Positions 44,078 to 53,718 of a stretch of DNA of 64,000 nucleotides are shown piece by piece. Position 1 is the first letter of the stretch. Every line of letters begins with the position of its first letter. Source of the stretch: Methanomicrobia archaeon (GTDB taxonomy: Archaea; Halobacteriota; Bog-38; Methanoflorentales; Methanoflorentaceae); contig JACTTZ010000008.1 of the NCBI GenBank assembly GCA_015660915.1, positions 24,013 to 88,012 on the forward strand, given 5' to 3'. The notes beneath the pieces are model-generated. The model was not told the origin of the DNA, made no database searches, and was given only the letters and a program-made list of their open reading frames with translations. The translations under genes and the position numbers were made by a program.

Positions 44078-44324
44078 TCGAAGGCGGCTATCTCCTGATG
44101 AGCCACGCTGCACGGTCGAATTTAAGACCGCGGTCCGGCTAGGGCACAAAGCCGGTAGCTCTTGCGCGTTTTGCCTGGCGTCGCAATCAGCAGCCGACAG
44201 TGCCTTCTGTCAACAATGCAGCGTTGTCTTTACGTTTGCATACTGAAGCAGACGAAACGGCACGTGGCGAAACTCAAAAAGGGTTTAAGAGCATGCGAGT
44301 AACGTAGAACAGGTCAGGAGGGAA

Positions 44325-46733
44325 ATGCGCGAGACTACTGTTACGTTCAAAATACTTGGCATGACGTGCACTATGTGCGCTCTCACGATTGAGAAACAAC
44401 TCTCAGATCAGCGGGGGGTTGTGCGTGCGACCGTCAACTTTGCGCTAGGACAAGCCACGATAACCTATAATCCTGATACTATTGGCCCCAAACAACTCGT
44501 GCAGGCCATAAAGGGTGTGGGCTACGACGTCGACTTGGAAAGGGTAGAACTTGAAGTCGTGGGCATCGTCTGCGTCTCGTGCGTAACTGCGATCGAAAAT
44601 GCCCTGAAAGAAGTGCCGGGCGTTATCGATCAAAGTATCAACCCAGTGACTGCGAAAGCAGTCGTCGACTATGATCCGTCCATCGTCACGGTCGATACGC
44701 TTATACAAACGATACGAAACACGGGTTATGACGTTGCGGAAGTTCCTCCGGCTGGGAGGGAAACGGCGCGACTTGATCGGGAACAAGCGTCTCGAGAACG
44801 TGAGATCGCACATTATCGGAATCAGCTCCTTTTCACGATAGTTTTCGGAGTACCCCTCCTGCTCGGCATGCTCGCTCCCTACGTTGGTTTTATCCCGATG
44901 CTTTTCATGGACCCCGTGCTCCAGTTTGTGGTGACGATACCAGTCATGGTCGTCATAGGCTACGGATTTTATAAGAGGGCAATCGTCTCTGTCGTGCATC
45001 GCGGCGCGAATATGGACGTCCTCATCTCTTTGGGCACGATCGCCGCATTTGCGTACAGTACTGCGACGACCTTCTTCATTGCCGGTTATACTTATTTCGA
45101 CACATCGGTCTTCATCTTCGCGTTCGTGCTTCTCGGCCGCTATCTTGAAGCTCGGGCGAAGGGCGGGACGTCTACAGCAATACGGGCGCTTCTGCAACTG
45201 AAACCGGAATTTGCGACCGTGATCGCAGAGGGGGTAGAACGATCCATACCCGCTGATGAGGTACAGGTCGGAGATATCGTTCTCATTCGACCGGGTGACA
45301 AGATTCCGGTTGACGGCGTCGTCACCGAGGGGCACTCTGCCGTTGATGAGTCTCTGCTTACCGGTGAAGCTGTGCCCGTCGACAAGCAGCCTGGGGACGA
45401 AGTGATCGGTGCGACGATCAACCGTGAGGGCCTCCTTAAGGTGAAGGCTACGAAGGTTGGGGCCGATACTACCTTAGCGCAAATTATTCGGCTAGTGGAT
45501 ATGGCGCAAACTTCAAAGGCGCCCATCCAGCGGTTTGCAGACCGAGCCGCCAGCTATTTCGTTCCGGGTGTAGTTGCAGCAGCGCTTCTTACGTTTGTTG
45601 CGTGGACTTTCGTCGGACTCCCCTCTAATGACGTGCTCCTGCGTACGATCGCTGTATTGGTTGTCGCCTGCCCGTGCGCACTGGGGCTTGCAACGCCGAC
45701 CGCTGTGATGGTTGGAACCGGTCTCGGTGCCGAAAACGGCATTCTCATCAAAGGGGGCGAATACCTTGAGCGCGCTGAGGGCATCAAAACCATCATCTTT
45801 GACAAGACCGGAACCCTTACGCAGGGCACGCTCAGGGTGACGAACGTCTTTAGCGATGCCTCACTGTCGGAAGCAGACATCTTGCGGTTAGCTGCGAGCG
45901 CTGAGTGGGGTTCTGAACATCCGCTCGCACAAGCAGTGTTGCGACGCGCTGCTGAAACGGGCATCGCCGCGAAGCCTCCCAAGGACTTCCGGGCAGTCGC
46001 TGGGCAGGGAGTTATCGCGTCATTGGATAGCACTGAGGTGGCGCTTGGCAATAGGGCGCTCATGGATGCGTACAGAGTAGAGATCACACAGGAAGCTAAG
46101 ATTCGCGAGCTGGAGGCAGAGGGGAAGACTGTCATGTTGCTTGCCGTAAACAACGCGTTGGTCGGAGGCATCGCTCTCGCTGACACCGTGCGAGACGAAG
46201 CATCGAGCGTCATTACCGAACTTCAGAACATGGGGATCCAGACGGCTATGCTCACGGGCGATAATCAGACAGCCGCGCATGCAATCGCCACGCAGATCGG
46301 AATTAAAAACGTGCGCGCTGAAGTGCTCCCGCAGGGCAAAGCGGCCGAAGTCACACGTTTTATGGAAAGTGGTGACGTCGTGGCGATGGTGGGCGATGGC
46401 ATCAACGACGCGGCCGCACTAGCTCAGGCCGATGTGGGCATTGCAATTGGCACTGGCACCGACGTTGCGATTGAAGCTTCGGACATCACGCTGCTGCAGG
46501 CTGATCTAAGAGGCGTCGCTGCCAGCATCAGACTCTCCAGACGAACGATGACGACGATTCGTCAAAACTTTGGCTGGGCGCTTGTCTATAATTCAATCGG
46601 CATTCCAATCGCAGCGCTCGGGTTTCTGCGCCCTGAGTTCGCAGCGGCGGCAATGGCGATGAGCTCAGTGTCGGTTGTTGCAAACTCACTGCGCCTCAAA
46701 GGATACAAGCTGCACGACACAGCGTTCAGCTGA
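44325..46733 (+). CDS. copA: copper-transporting P1B-type ATPase
   Basis: This 802-aa ATPase exports Cu+ from the cytoplasm. Two N-terminal HMA domains have GMTCTMC and GIVCVSC metal sites. Eight membrane helices flank the transmembrane [12 protein letters not shown] motif; the actuator is [11 protein letters not shown], the phosphorylation site DKTGTLTQG, the nucleotide domain SEHPLAQAV, and the hinge [22 protein letters not shown]. Helices 7-8 carry the [12 protein letters not shown] and [20 protein letters not shown] segments. Length and order are canonical. Confidence 0.97.
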   Translation: MRETTVTFKILGMTCTMCALTIEKQLSDQRGVVRATVNFALGQATITYNPDTIGPKQLVQAIKGVGYDVDLERVELEVVGIVCVSCVTAIENALKEVPGVIDQSINPVTAKAVVDYDPSIVTVDTLIQTIRNTGYDVAEVPPAGRETARLDREQASREREIAHYRNQLLFTIVFGVPLLLGMLAPYVGFIPMLFMDPVLQFVVTIPVMVVIGYGFYKRAIVSVVHRGANMDVLISLGTIAAFAYSTATTFFIAGYTYFDTSVFIFAFVLLGRYLEARAKGGTSTAIRALLQLKPEFATVIAEGVERSIPADEVQVGDIVLIRPGDKIPVDGVVTEGHSAVDESLLTGEAVPVDKQPGDEVIGATINREGLLKVKATKVGADTTLAQIIRLVDMAQTSKAPIQRFADRAASYFVPGVVAAALLTFVAWTFVGLPSNDVLLRTIAVLVVACPCALGLATPTAVMVGTGLGAENGILIKGGEYLERAEGIKTIIFDKTGTLTQGTLRVTNVFSDASLSEADILRLAASAEWGSEHPLAQAVLRRAAETGIAAKPPKDFRAVAGQGVIASLDSTEVALGNRALMDAYRVEITQEAKIRELEAEGKTVMLLAVNNALVGGIALADTVRDEASSVITELQNMGIQTAMLTGDNQTAAHAIATQIGIKNVRAEVLPQGKAAEVTRFMESGDVVAMVGDGINDAAALAQADVGIAIGTGTDVAIEASDITLLQADLRGVAASIRLSRRTMTTIRQNFGWALVYNSIGIPIAALGFLRPEFAAAAMAMSSVSVVANSLRLKGYKLHDTAFS

Positions 46734-46905
46734 CGCGATCGCGACCATTTGATGTGAAGCGAAGACGCCCAAACCAGCTAGAATTCTCACCTGCGACATT
46801 GACTAGCAATTTTTCTGTTGTAACGGCTCCTGGACGTCGTCAATGCACTGTGCGAACCGAGACGCTATGTTTATGTTGGCGTCGCTTCATTAGATTGTTG
46901 ATTGG

Positions 46906-47724
46906 ATGGCACAGGCAAGGACACCGACGCGTTCCAAAAAGAGCTCACTTTATCACTCTCAGCTTCTGTACCGGGGGACGATAATAGACGCGCATAATCA
47001 CGTCGGTATGGACGTTGAGGGGGTTATGCAGGAGCCTCAGTCACTTCTGCGCAAGATGGACCAATCGCACGTCGAAAAGTGCATAATCTTCCCGTTCAAC
47101 GAGATCAAGCCTGGCAAAGCGTTTTCAGCTGCAAACGATTACATCGCGAAAGTCACTGCAGCTCACCCCGACAAGTTTATCGGATTTGCCCGGACCGACC
47201 CACGTCACCCACTCGCAGCAGATGAGGTCCGACGGGCAGTTAAAGAGCTCGGATTGAAGGGATTGAAACTCCACCCGCGAAGCCAGCTGTTCAAACCTTC
47301 TGATGAGACGATGGTGCCAGTACTTGAGGTGTGTGTGGCGCTGAGCGTACCTATCCTGTTTCACTCAGGCTATGCGTACGAGCCGATTCCGCCGATGATT
47401 GCCAAGGTAGCAGAAAGCTTTCCTGAGCTTCCGATCATCATGGGTCATATGGGCTGCTCGGAAGTGTGCACGCCAACCGGCGTAGAAGAAGCCATTCAAG
47501 TTGCGCGCCGTAACGATAACGTCTACCTCGAAACGTCTCGGGTCATGCTTACCTCGTGCATCGTCAAAGCCGTTCAGGCGATCGGGGATACTAGGGTCAT
47601 ATTTGGCTCTGACACGCCGTACGGTTCGCAATTGGATGAAATTACTGCGATGCTACGAACGGGATTTCCAGACACATCCTTAGGCCGGATTTTTTCAAAC
47701 AACATCGCGGGATTGCTCCGCTAA
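46906..47724 (+). CDS. amidohydrolase-superfamily TIM-barrel hydrolase
   Basis: This 272-aa protein has IIDAHNHVG, carrying the N-terminal metal His-x-His equivalent. Further elements are GFARTDPRHPLAADEVRRAV, GLKGLKLHPRSQLF, LFHSGYAYEPIP, IIMGHMGCSE and VIFGSDTPYG, with the last metal Asp. This is the amidohydrolase-2 (decarboxylase-like) pattern. The substrate is unknown. The start may be downstream of the basic N-terminal leader of about 25 residues. Confidence 0.88.
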   Translation: MAQARTPTRSKKSSLYHSQLLYRGTIIDAHNHVGMDVEGVMQEPQSLLRKMDQSHVEKCIIFPFNEIKPGKAFSAANDYIAKVTAAHPDKFIGFARTDPRHPLAADEVRRAVKELGLKGLKLHPRSQLFKPSDETMVPVLEVCVALSVPILFHSGYAYEPIPPMIAKVAESFPELPIIMGHMGCSEVCTPTGVEEAIQVARRNDNVYLETSRVMLTSCIVKAVQAIGDTRVIFGSDTPYGSQLDEITAMLRTGFPDTSLGRIFSNNIAGLLR

Positions 47725-47793
47725 ACCTTGGCTTGCGCCGAAACCGCCCCGTTTGTCGAAAGTGCTTTATAACTCAGGGGGGCACTTCTCACT

Positions 47794-48273
47794 ATGGGTT
47801 CAGTCGATGACTATATTTCGCAAGCGACAGATCTCCTGAACAAGGACGACATTGCCGCAGCGATCCTGATGTATCGCGAAGCGCTCAAAATCGACCCGAA
47901 AGATCCTACGGCCTTGACAGGACTTGGGACGGCGTTGAACGAGTCTGGCGAGCTGGAAAGTGCTATAGATTGCTTCAACAAAGCGTTAGAGGCCGATCCC
48001 GATGACGTTATCGCACGCAGTGGCCTTGGTGTTGCTTATGAGAAAAAAGGCAACACGAGTCGTGCCATGCGGGAGTATCGCTCCGCTTTGTCACTCGATG
48101 AAGAAACCGCCTTCCTGCATATTGCGTACGCCCGAGATCGGTACGAAAAGAGCCTTTTAAAGGAAAAAGAAGAGCTCGAATCAAAAGCTAAAGCGTTGGA
48201 AGAACTCATCGGCCGCTACGTAAGCACTATAAAGGCCGTCGATAGATCCATCGCGAAGTTTTCTCCAAAGTAG
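47794..48273 (+). CDS. TPR-repeat protein with coiled-coil end
   Basis: This 159-aa protein has three TPR units (SQATDLLNKDDIAAAILMYREALKI; ALTGLGTALNESGELESAIDCFNKAL; ARSGLGVAYEKKGNTSRAMREYRSAL) followed by a Lys/Glu-rich coiled-coil (LLKEKEELESKAKALEELIGRYV). A scaffold or adaptor role is likely. It is 27 bases from the next start, so the two could be co-transcribed. Confidence 0.88.
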   Translation: MGSVDDYISQATDLLNKDDIAAAILMYREALKIDPKDPTALTGLGTALNESGELESAIDCFNKALEADPDDVIARSGLGVAYEKKGNTSRAMREYRSALSLDEETAFLHIAYARDRYEKSLLKEKEELESKAKALEELIGRYVSTIKAVDRSIAKFSPK

Positions 48274-48357
48274 CGCCATCATCCTGGCCCGCAAAGACCC
48301 TTGGCAATCAGTGGTCGTTCGACTGCAACCGCACACCACAACCGCGATGAGGGCTCT

Positions 48358-49152
48358 GTGTACGACCTAAAGCCGATTGGCATCGTGCAGTCCGCGATAA
48401 AGCGCTCGGGGGATATGCCACTTCAGGGTGTTCCGGCGGTTATTAAGGTTTTTGACGAGTTCTTGGAGGGGCTTACCGGCATCGAGGGCGATAGTCACAT
48501 AAATGTCATCGGCTGGTTCAACAAAGCCGAGAGGGTCCCATTAATGGTCAGGCCCCGAAAAATAAACCCCAAGCTCGAGGAGCGCGGCGTCTTCTCTCTC
48601 CGCTCACCTACGCGCCCAAATCCGCTGTCGCTTTCTGCCACGCGGCTAACAAAGGTGGAAGGGCCCCTCCTATACGTCGAGCCGCTCGACCTCATCGATG
48701 GATCACCGATCGTCGACATAAAGCCGTATTCATCGGGATGGGACGCAATTTTTTGGGCGCGAGACGTTCATTCTGCTCTTATTACGCGTCATATGGTTCA
48801 AGCTGACGTGCTTGCTGAGCTCCTTCGCGAAGCGTACAATTTTCACGGAGAGAAATGTGGCGCCATAGCAGTTGCGGCGAAAATCGCGTACGATGCCGCA
48901 CAAACACTTGAAGCAAGTATGAGGGACATCTCTCTCCGACTTCCTCGAAACGTGAACACGCACGTAGGTGACGGTCTTGTTGGCATCTCAAAGGCCACCA
49001 TAGGCAATGTTAGGCTCACGTTTTCCGAAGATCCTGACGTTCTTTTTTTTACAGCCGCGCAGTCGATCAGATATCGCGTTTTCGATGTGCCTAACTTAGA
49101 AGCACACCGCGTTTTTGAGCTGAGCCCTGACGAACTCTTTGAGAGGCTATGA
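48358..49152 (+). CDS. TrmO fused to an FmdE-like domain
   Basis: This 264-aa protein joins two domains. Residues 1-140 are TrmO/UPF0066, the S-adenosylmethionine-dependent tRNA m6t6A37 methyltransferase, with KPIGIVQSAIK, RGVFSLRSPTRPNPLSLSA and LIDGSPIVDIKPY. Residues about 150-250 resemble FmdE/FwdE-type domains (FHGEKCGAIAVAAKIAYD, GDGLVGISKATIGN). The canonical HGHxCPG is HGEKCG, and the later DGI...TGCT Cys is replaced by Ala, so metal binding may be lost. The GTG at 48358 has an AGGG; a TTG at 48301 is an alternative. Confidence 0.88.
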   Translation: MYDLKPIGIVQSAIKRSGDMPLQGVPAVIKVFDEFLEGLTGIEGDSHINVIGWFNKAERVPLMVRPRKINPKLEERGVFSLRSPTRPNPLSLSATRLTKVEGPLLYVEPLDLIDGSPIVDIKPYSSGWDAIFWARDVHSALITRHMVQADVLAELLREAYNFHGEKCGAIAVAAKIAYDAAQTLEASMRDISLRLPRNVNTHVGDGLVGISKATIGNVRLTFSEDPDVLFFTAAQSIRYRVFDVPNLEAHRVFELSPDELFERL

Positions 49153-49311
49153 TACAGCGTCGCACGCTCTTCTTGCGCGAAACGCCTCAAAGCACGCACC
49201 GGGTTAGTCTGCGTGCGTTTCCGCGAGATGTTCAATATTGCAGCCCCTCGCTGCCATTAGAGCACAACTTCTAAGGCTAAACAATATATCTCTGCCACGT
49301 GACGTGTTTGT

Positions 49312-49941
49312 ATGCAAGAAGATATCTCAGTTCGCGTGACGTACCTGAGCCACTCGTGCTTTGAAGTGCAAGACGTTGATCACACGCTCTTGGTTGACCC
49401 ATTTTTTAGTAAAGAGAACCCTTACGCGCCCAGTTACGCCGGAAAACCCGATATCGTGCTTGTCACCCACGAACACTTTGATCACAGCCCTGCCGAGCGG
49501 TTTAACGCGATGGTAGTCGCTCCACCAACTCTTGCGGGGAGGTTTAAGAGGATGATCGTGATGGAGCGCGGTGAAAGCAAGCTTGTTGAAGGGGTTCGCG
49601 TGACAATGATCCGAGCAAGCCATCACCAGAGCAAGTACCCTGCCGGCTACGTCTTCGAACTCGGCGGCGTTCGATTCGCGCATCTTGGGGACACGTATTT
49701 GGACGGCGTTCAACCGTTGGAAAACATTGACGTGCTATTCATTCCAATAGGTGGCTTTTTCACGATGGACGTAGAAGAGGCGCTCGAAGCGCTCGACATC
49801 ATTAATCCAGAAGAGGCCATTCCGATGCACTACGACACCTTCAGCCAGATCAAAGCTGATCCGCAGCGATTTAAGCAACTAGCTGAAAACGCAGGGCACC
49901 ACGTCACCGTGTTGTCGATTCGTGGGACAGCCACTTTTTAG
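49312..49941 (+). CDS. UPF0173 metal-dependent hydrolase (beta-lactamase fold)
   Basis: This 209-aa metallo-beta-lactamase-fold protein has the metal motif VLVTHEHFDHSPAERF, preceded by the strand TYLSHSCFEV. Further ligands are in IRASHHQSK, FAHLGDTYLDG and IPMHYDTF. It probably hydrolyses a phosphodiester or similar bond; the substrate is unknown. A TATATC-like element lies just upstream. The gene stands between the TrmO fusion and the convergent Hef operon. Confidence 0.93.
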   Translation: MQEDISVRVTYLSHSCFEVQDVDHTLLVDPFFSKENPYAPSYAGKPDIVLVTHEHFDHSPAERFNAMVVAPPTLAGRFKRMIVMERGESKLVEGVRVTMIRASHHQSKYPAGYVFELGGVRFAHLGDTYLDGVQPLENIDVLFIPIGGFFTMDVEEALEALDIINPEEAIPMHYDTFSQIKADPQRFKQLAENAGHHVTVLSIRGTATF

Positions 49942-49975
49942 ATTGACCCCGCCGTTAATGTCGAATCGGGGCTTG

Positions 49976-50182
49976 CTAGCAGGCGATCACGCCGGCCCCC
50001 GCGAAGTGCACAGGCCAACCCAGATAGCGACTGGTAAGCCCGACATCTCCTGCGACGGCGTACACGTCGTCTCGGAAGCGCGCACCGTTTAGAAGGACTA
50101 TATGCGCCCCACTTCGAAGAGCAACTTTTTTCTTAAACCTTGTACATTTGAGTTCCGAAGGAAGGTCACTTCGAGGCTTCAT
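49976..50182 (-). CDS. small hypothetical protein downstream of hef
   Basis: This 68-aa frame starts ATG inside the last 17 bases of hef and ends in TAG. Its sequence (KKVALRSGAHIVLLNGARFRDD, then VYAVAGDVGLTS, ending VHFAGAGVIAC) looks protein-like and mostly beta/loop. No family is recognised. Translational coupling to hef is implied by the overlap; it could alternatively be a shadow. Confidence 0.45.
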   Translation of the reverse strand: MKPRSDLPSELKCTRFKKKVALRSGAHIVLLNGARFRDDVYAVAGDVGLTSRYLGWPVHFAGAGVIAC

Positions 50183-52574
50183 AATATGTCGTTGCTAAGG
50201 CGCGGATTACCCGCGCGGTCTGCGGGCCGACGCCTCGCACTTTGGTAAGCTCTTCTGTCGGCGCGTGAAAAAGGGTCTCAAGCGAGCCGAAATGCTCAAG
50301 CAAGGCGCGCGCGGTAACGGGTCCTACTGAGGGGACTGCGGAGATAACGTACTCTTGTTGTTCTCGAAGCGTTTTTAAAATCTTTTTTCCTCGCACTGCG
50401 GGGGGTCGCTTTTTGCCTGTTTGTTCTCGCGTTGCGATCGCAAATAGTAGCATTGCCGTTTCGGTAGCGTCGCGCGAGCACAGTATCGGGACCCCCAGAT
50501 CAACTGCAATGGCAGCCAGCATGCCTCGAATGGCGTTCTGGTGCACCTCGCTACGTGTGTAGAGGTCGGCACCCTCTACCACAACTAGCGGACGTTCGTA
50601 GTTCGTGGCTAGTTCTTGAATTTGAACAAGAAGATCGCGCTCGGTCATTGAGGCAATGAAATCGCTGTCAGTTTTTCGTTCCACGGCGACTCGATCACTA
50701 ATAACGTAGTCAGCTACGGGAAGCGTCTGGCGCTCAACGAATGCGCCAAGCGCTTCAAGCTCTTCTAGGACGCCGGATCTGCCTTCTCTTCGGTCAGCAA
50801 CGACGCGGATGAACCGTTCGTCTGCCTTTTTTTCCTGGGAATCAAAGTCCAAAAGCGTCTTTTGGCGTTCTTCAGAAATAGCATTCGCCGTTGTTTTTGT
50901 AATATCTTGGTGGCTCTGAATCTGTGTCGCTGTAGCGCCCTTTTCTGCTGCGTGGAAGCTGCATTGGGTTTCTAGACGGGCGTGCGTTGCTCCTGCGTCG
51001 GTTGTCTGTGGGAGCGTGGCTTCTGCCGACGTCTCTTGTCCTCTTTCAGGAGCAACTTCAACACGTTCCGCGGGAAGTGCCCTTGTCGTGCTCATGCGCT
51101 TCATTTCAGCACTCATCATACGCTTTTTCCGGGTGCTAGATAAGCTGTACGTCTCATCTCGTGTCCCCTTGGTTATCAGAACCACGACGCGACCCGACCT
51201 TCTTCTCCCCGTGCGGCCCTCGCGCTGGATGCTGCGAATTTCAGAAGGAATCGGCTCATAAAATACGACCATATCGGTAGCGGGGATGTCCAAACCCTCT
51301 TCTGCGACACTCGTCGCGACGATAACGTTGAACGTTCCATGTACAAAGTCTGACACGAGCTTTACTTGTTCCTTTTGAGAAAGGCCCTTCAATCCATCTT
51401 TCTTTGCTTGGCCGACAAATTTCTCTGCCCTGACGCCACCCAAACGATTGAGGGTATTTTTGACGACTTCGGCGGTATCTCGATAGTTTGTAAATACGAT
51501 CACACGCGAATCGGGCTTGAGCGCCAGTTGTCGTGTGACAACGTTTTTCAATGCCTCGAGCTTCGGATGGATTTCGTCAAGACGATTTGAGAGCTCCATG
51601 GCAGCCTTGATGCGGTCATCGGCGACGAGGTTTCGCGCTGCTTTATTGCCTTTTTTTGACTGCGCTTGCTTGTTTAGCCGCTCAAAGTACTTGCGCGTCG
51701 GTATAACGCCTTGGGTTTCGATCAGTCCAATCGCGTGTCGCAACTTAATGACCTCAGCAACAAGGGACATTGCTCGGTAGTTCCTGTCAGCTGCAACCTT
51801 GTGTTGTACCTTTATCAATTCTGACGTGGATACCCATTCACTGAAGACGACTTTCATTTTGATCAGCTGGCGCAACCTTTCGGCAGCGGCCTGCTTGAGA
51901 TGCTGTCGAATTGTGTCCATCTGAGGTGGCAAGTCGAATCTTTGCATCTCGACATTCTTTTCGTGCGTGTATGGGTATACGTCCGGATCGGATTCGGTGC
52001 GGATCTCGATATTGTCGATGAACAAGCTTTCGCTGACTTCATGGATCTTCTCTATCGTGCCGCCAGGAGACGCGGTCATGCCTAAGATGAGCGGGTCCTC
52101 TGCTTGTTCGACGTATTTGCTAGCGATGAATCGGTATGCGTAGTTGCCTACCGCTCGGTGCGCTTCGTCAAAGATGATCAGTTTGACACCAGCAAGCGTG
52201 ATCCGCTCCGCTTTGAGATCGTTTTCGATGACCTGTGGAGTCGAAACGATCGCTTGTTGATCCTCCTTCCAAAGCTCCTTTCGCTTCTCGGGAGGAATCT
52301 CTCCGGTAAAGATGGTTGTCTCTGCAAGCAGGTGTGATCGCAAGAACTCCGCGTGCTGCTCGACAAGCGGCTTAGTCGGTGCGAGAAATATGACCCGCCC
52401 ACCATCTTTGAGGCGTTTCGCTATGGCGAGCAGCGCGACGACAGTCTTGCCAAGCCCGGTCGGCAGTACGATCATCGTTGAGGTGCGCACCGCCGATTCC
52501 GCAAGTGCGACTTGATACGTTCGGGCTTCGACGGAATTGGGGACAATTAATTTCAGGTCAATGTAATCTCGCAT
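50166..52574 (-). CDS. hef: Hef helicase/nuclease
   Basis: This 802-aa protein processes stalled forks and branched DNA. It has an SF2 helicase half with Walker A VLPTGLGKTVVALL, motif II IIFDEAHRAVG, motif III MTASPGG, and motif VI QREGRTGRRRSG. After a low-complexity linker (about residues 485-575) comes an ERCC4/XPF nuclease with VERKTDSDF (GDxxxERKxxxD type). Two HhH motifs close it (ISAVPSVGPVTARALLEHFG; LTKVRGVGPQTARVIRAL). All parts expected for euryarchaeal Hef are present. Confidence 0.96.
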   Translation of the reverse strand: MRDYIDLKLIVPNSVEARTYQVALAESAVRTSTMIVLPTGLGKTVVALLAIAKRLKDGGRVIFLAPTKPLVEQHAEFLRSHLLAETTIFTGEIPPEKRKELWKEDQQAIVSTPQVIENDLKAERITLAGVKLIIFDEAHRAVGNYAYRFIASKYVEQAEDPLILGMTASPGGTIEKIHEVSESLFIDNIEIRTESDPDVYPYTHEKNVEMQRFDLPPQMDTIRQHLKQAAAERLRQLIKMKVVFSEWVSTSELIKVQHKVAADRNYRAMSLVAEVIKLRHAIGLIETQGVIPTRKYFERLNKQAQSKKGNKAARNLVADDRIKAAMELSNRLDEIHPKLEALKNVVTRQLALKPDSRVIVFTNYRDTAEVVKNTLNRLGGVRAEKFVGQAKKDGLKGLSQKEQVKLVSDFVHGTFNVIVATSVAEEGLDIPATDMVVFYEPIPSEIRSIQREGRTGRRRSGRVVVLITKGTRDETYSLSSTRKKRMMSAEMKRMSTTRALPAERVEVAPERGQETSAEATLPQTTDAGATHARLETQCSFHAAEKGATATQIQSHQDITKTTANAISEERQKTLLDFDSQEKKADERFIRVVADRREGRSGVLEELEALGAFVERQTLPVADYVISDRVAVERKTDSDFIASMTERDLLVQIQELATNYERPLVVVEGADLYTRSEVHQNAIRGMLAAIAVDLGVPILCSRDATETAMLLFAIATREQTGKKRPPAVRGKKILKTLREQQEYVISAVPSVGPVTARALLEHFGSLETLFHAPTEELTKVRGVGPQTARVIRALATTYYEASK

Positions 52575-52735
52575 TCCCGCTTTAGGTTAGATTCAAGCGT
52601 TATTATAGGTATCCGTATTTTGTTCTCAACCTCTTTCCTAAAGGCAGTCTAAGGCAGGAACCGATACGCTTATCTGCCGACAAGCAAAATTATAGTTTAA
52701 CAGGCTTTCGGCTGCCACGTCTGACAGGGATAATC

Positions 52736-53296
52736 GTGCAAGAAATCGTGCAAGATGCGCGTAGCAATTTGAAACACCTAATCAAGGAACACGGCTACTT
52801 CGCTGACGGCCCCTACACATTGTCTGCGGGGGGGACTAGCGACTGCTATTTCGACTTGCGTCGCGTCACGATGGACCCGCGTGGCGCAGATTTGATCTCC
52901 GAACTCATGCTGGAGCGGCTGAAGGGCGTAGCTAATATAGCCGCGGTAGGAGGAATGGAGAGTGGTGCGATACCGATCGCTACCGCAATCGCTCTCAAAT
53001 CTCTTGAGTGCCGCTCAGGCGAATTGCGGGCTTTTTTTGTGAGAAAGACTGAGAAAAAGCATGGAAGGAAGCGCAGGGCCGAGGGGCTTATACAAGAAGG
53101 GGACGTCGTCGCGTTTGTCGAAGACGTTACGACCAGTGGAAAATCAGTCCTCTCAGGAATAGCCGCCGTTGAGCAGCTTGGTTGCACAGTTGCAAAAGTG
53201 ATTAGCGTTTTAGATCGCGAGAACGGCGCTCAAGAGCTAATAACGAAGAAAGGTTATCAGTTTGAAGCGTTATTTAAGGCAAGCGATTTCAAGTAG
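52736..53296 (+). CDS. pyrE: orotate phosphoribosyltransferase
   Basis: This 186-aa enzyme converts orotate and PRPP to OMP in pyrimidine synthesis. Motifs are YFADGPYTLSAGGTSDCYFDLRRVTMDP, AAVGGMESGAIPIATAIAL, FFVRKTEKKHGRKRRAEG and VAFVEDVTTSGKSVLSGI (PRPP-binding). The C-terminus follows the family. A tandem TAGTAG stop is followed by a T9 run at 53335-53343, a likely terminator. It is divergent from hef. Confidence 0.96.
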   Translation: MQEIVQDARSNLKHLIKEHGYFADGPYTLSAGGTSDCYFDLRRVTMDPRGADLISELMLERLKGVANIAAVGGMESGAIPIATAIALKSLECRSGELRAFFVRKTEKKHGRKRRAEGLIQEGDVVAFVEDVTTSGKSVLSGIAAVEQLGCTVAKVISVLDRENGAQELITKKGYQFEALFKASDFK

Positions 53297-53334
53297 TAGC
53301 GAATCACGAACAAGGCATTTATCGCTCAAGAGAA

Positions 53335-53343
53335 TTTTTTTTT
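53335..53343 (+). terminator. T9 terminator after pyrE
   Basis: Nine T begin 38 bases past the TAGTAG; archaeal RNA polymerases terminate at such runs. Confidence 0.5.
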
Positions 53344-53357
53344 AGGCGCAGGCGAAA

Positions 53358-53546
53358 ATGCGCGGACTGTCGCCGGGGTATATGAATCTAGACAAAAGCG
53401 ACGAAATTCAGTTGTATTGTGAAAAATGCAGCGCCATCTTGAGTGCGGACACGGCAAGCAGAACAATTCTATCTGACGGAAACGTGCACACGTGTTTTGC
53501 CAAGACTGGTGCGTCACATGCTAATCATCAGGGGACGGCTCTCTGA
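53358..53546 (+). CDS. small CxxC-containing hypothetical protein
   Basis: This frame of up to 62 aa has IQLYCEKCSAIL and a third Cys in VHTCFAK. It may start at MNLDKSDE (54 aa), where GGGGT precedes the ATG. A half zinc ribbon is possible. No family is recognised, and the frame lies right after the pyrE terminator. Confidence 0.35.
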   Translation: MRGLSPGYMNLDKSDEIQLYCEKCSAILSADTASRTILSDGNVHTCFAKTGASHANHQGTAL

Positions 53547-53550
53547 AACT

Positions 53551-53715
53551 CTAAGAGTGGTTTTCTGCCATCCAAACGTTGAGAGCTGAATTCGACGAGT
53601 AGTAATCGCCAATCTGTGGATCATAGACGAGTCCGACACAGCCTAAAGCGGCAGCAGCACTCATTCTTTTTTCTTTAACACTGAGGCTGGTCACAGAGAT
53701 CAGGTCCGCGATCAC
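53551..53715 (-). CDS. short ORF at the end of the HTH operon
   Basis: This 54-aa frame (GTG start) begins MIADLISVTSLSVKEKR (first codon read as Met) and contains AAAALGCVGLVYDPQIGDYYSS. The GTG lies three bases after the stop of the decayed membrane-protein frame. It could be a surviving small gene or a remnant of the same decaying locus. Confidence 0.35.
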   Translation of the reverse strand: MIADLISVTSLSVKEKRMSAAAALGCVGLVYDPQIGDYYSSNSALNVWMAENHS

Positions 53716-53718
53716 GCT

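Noticed and set aside
44445..46280. Minus-strand ORFs opposite copA
   Set aside because: All copA domains are intact on the plus strand; the antisense frames have no recognisable features.
46754..46984. 76-aa basic ORF before the amidohydrolase
   Set aside because: It overlaps the amidohydrolase start and has an Arg/His/Cys-rich, shadow-like composition.
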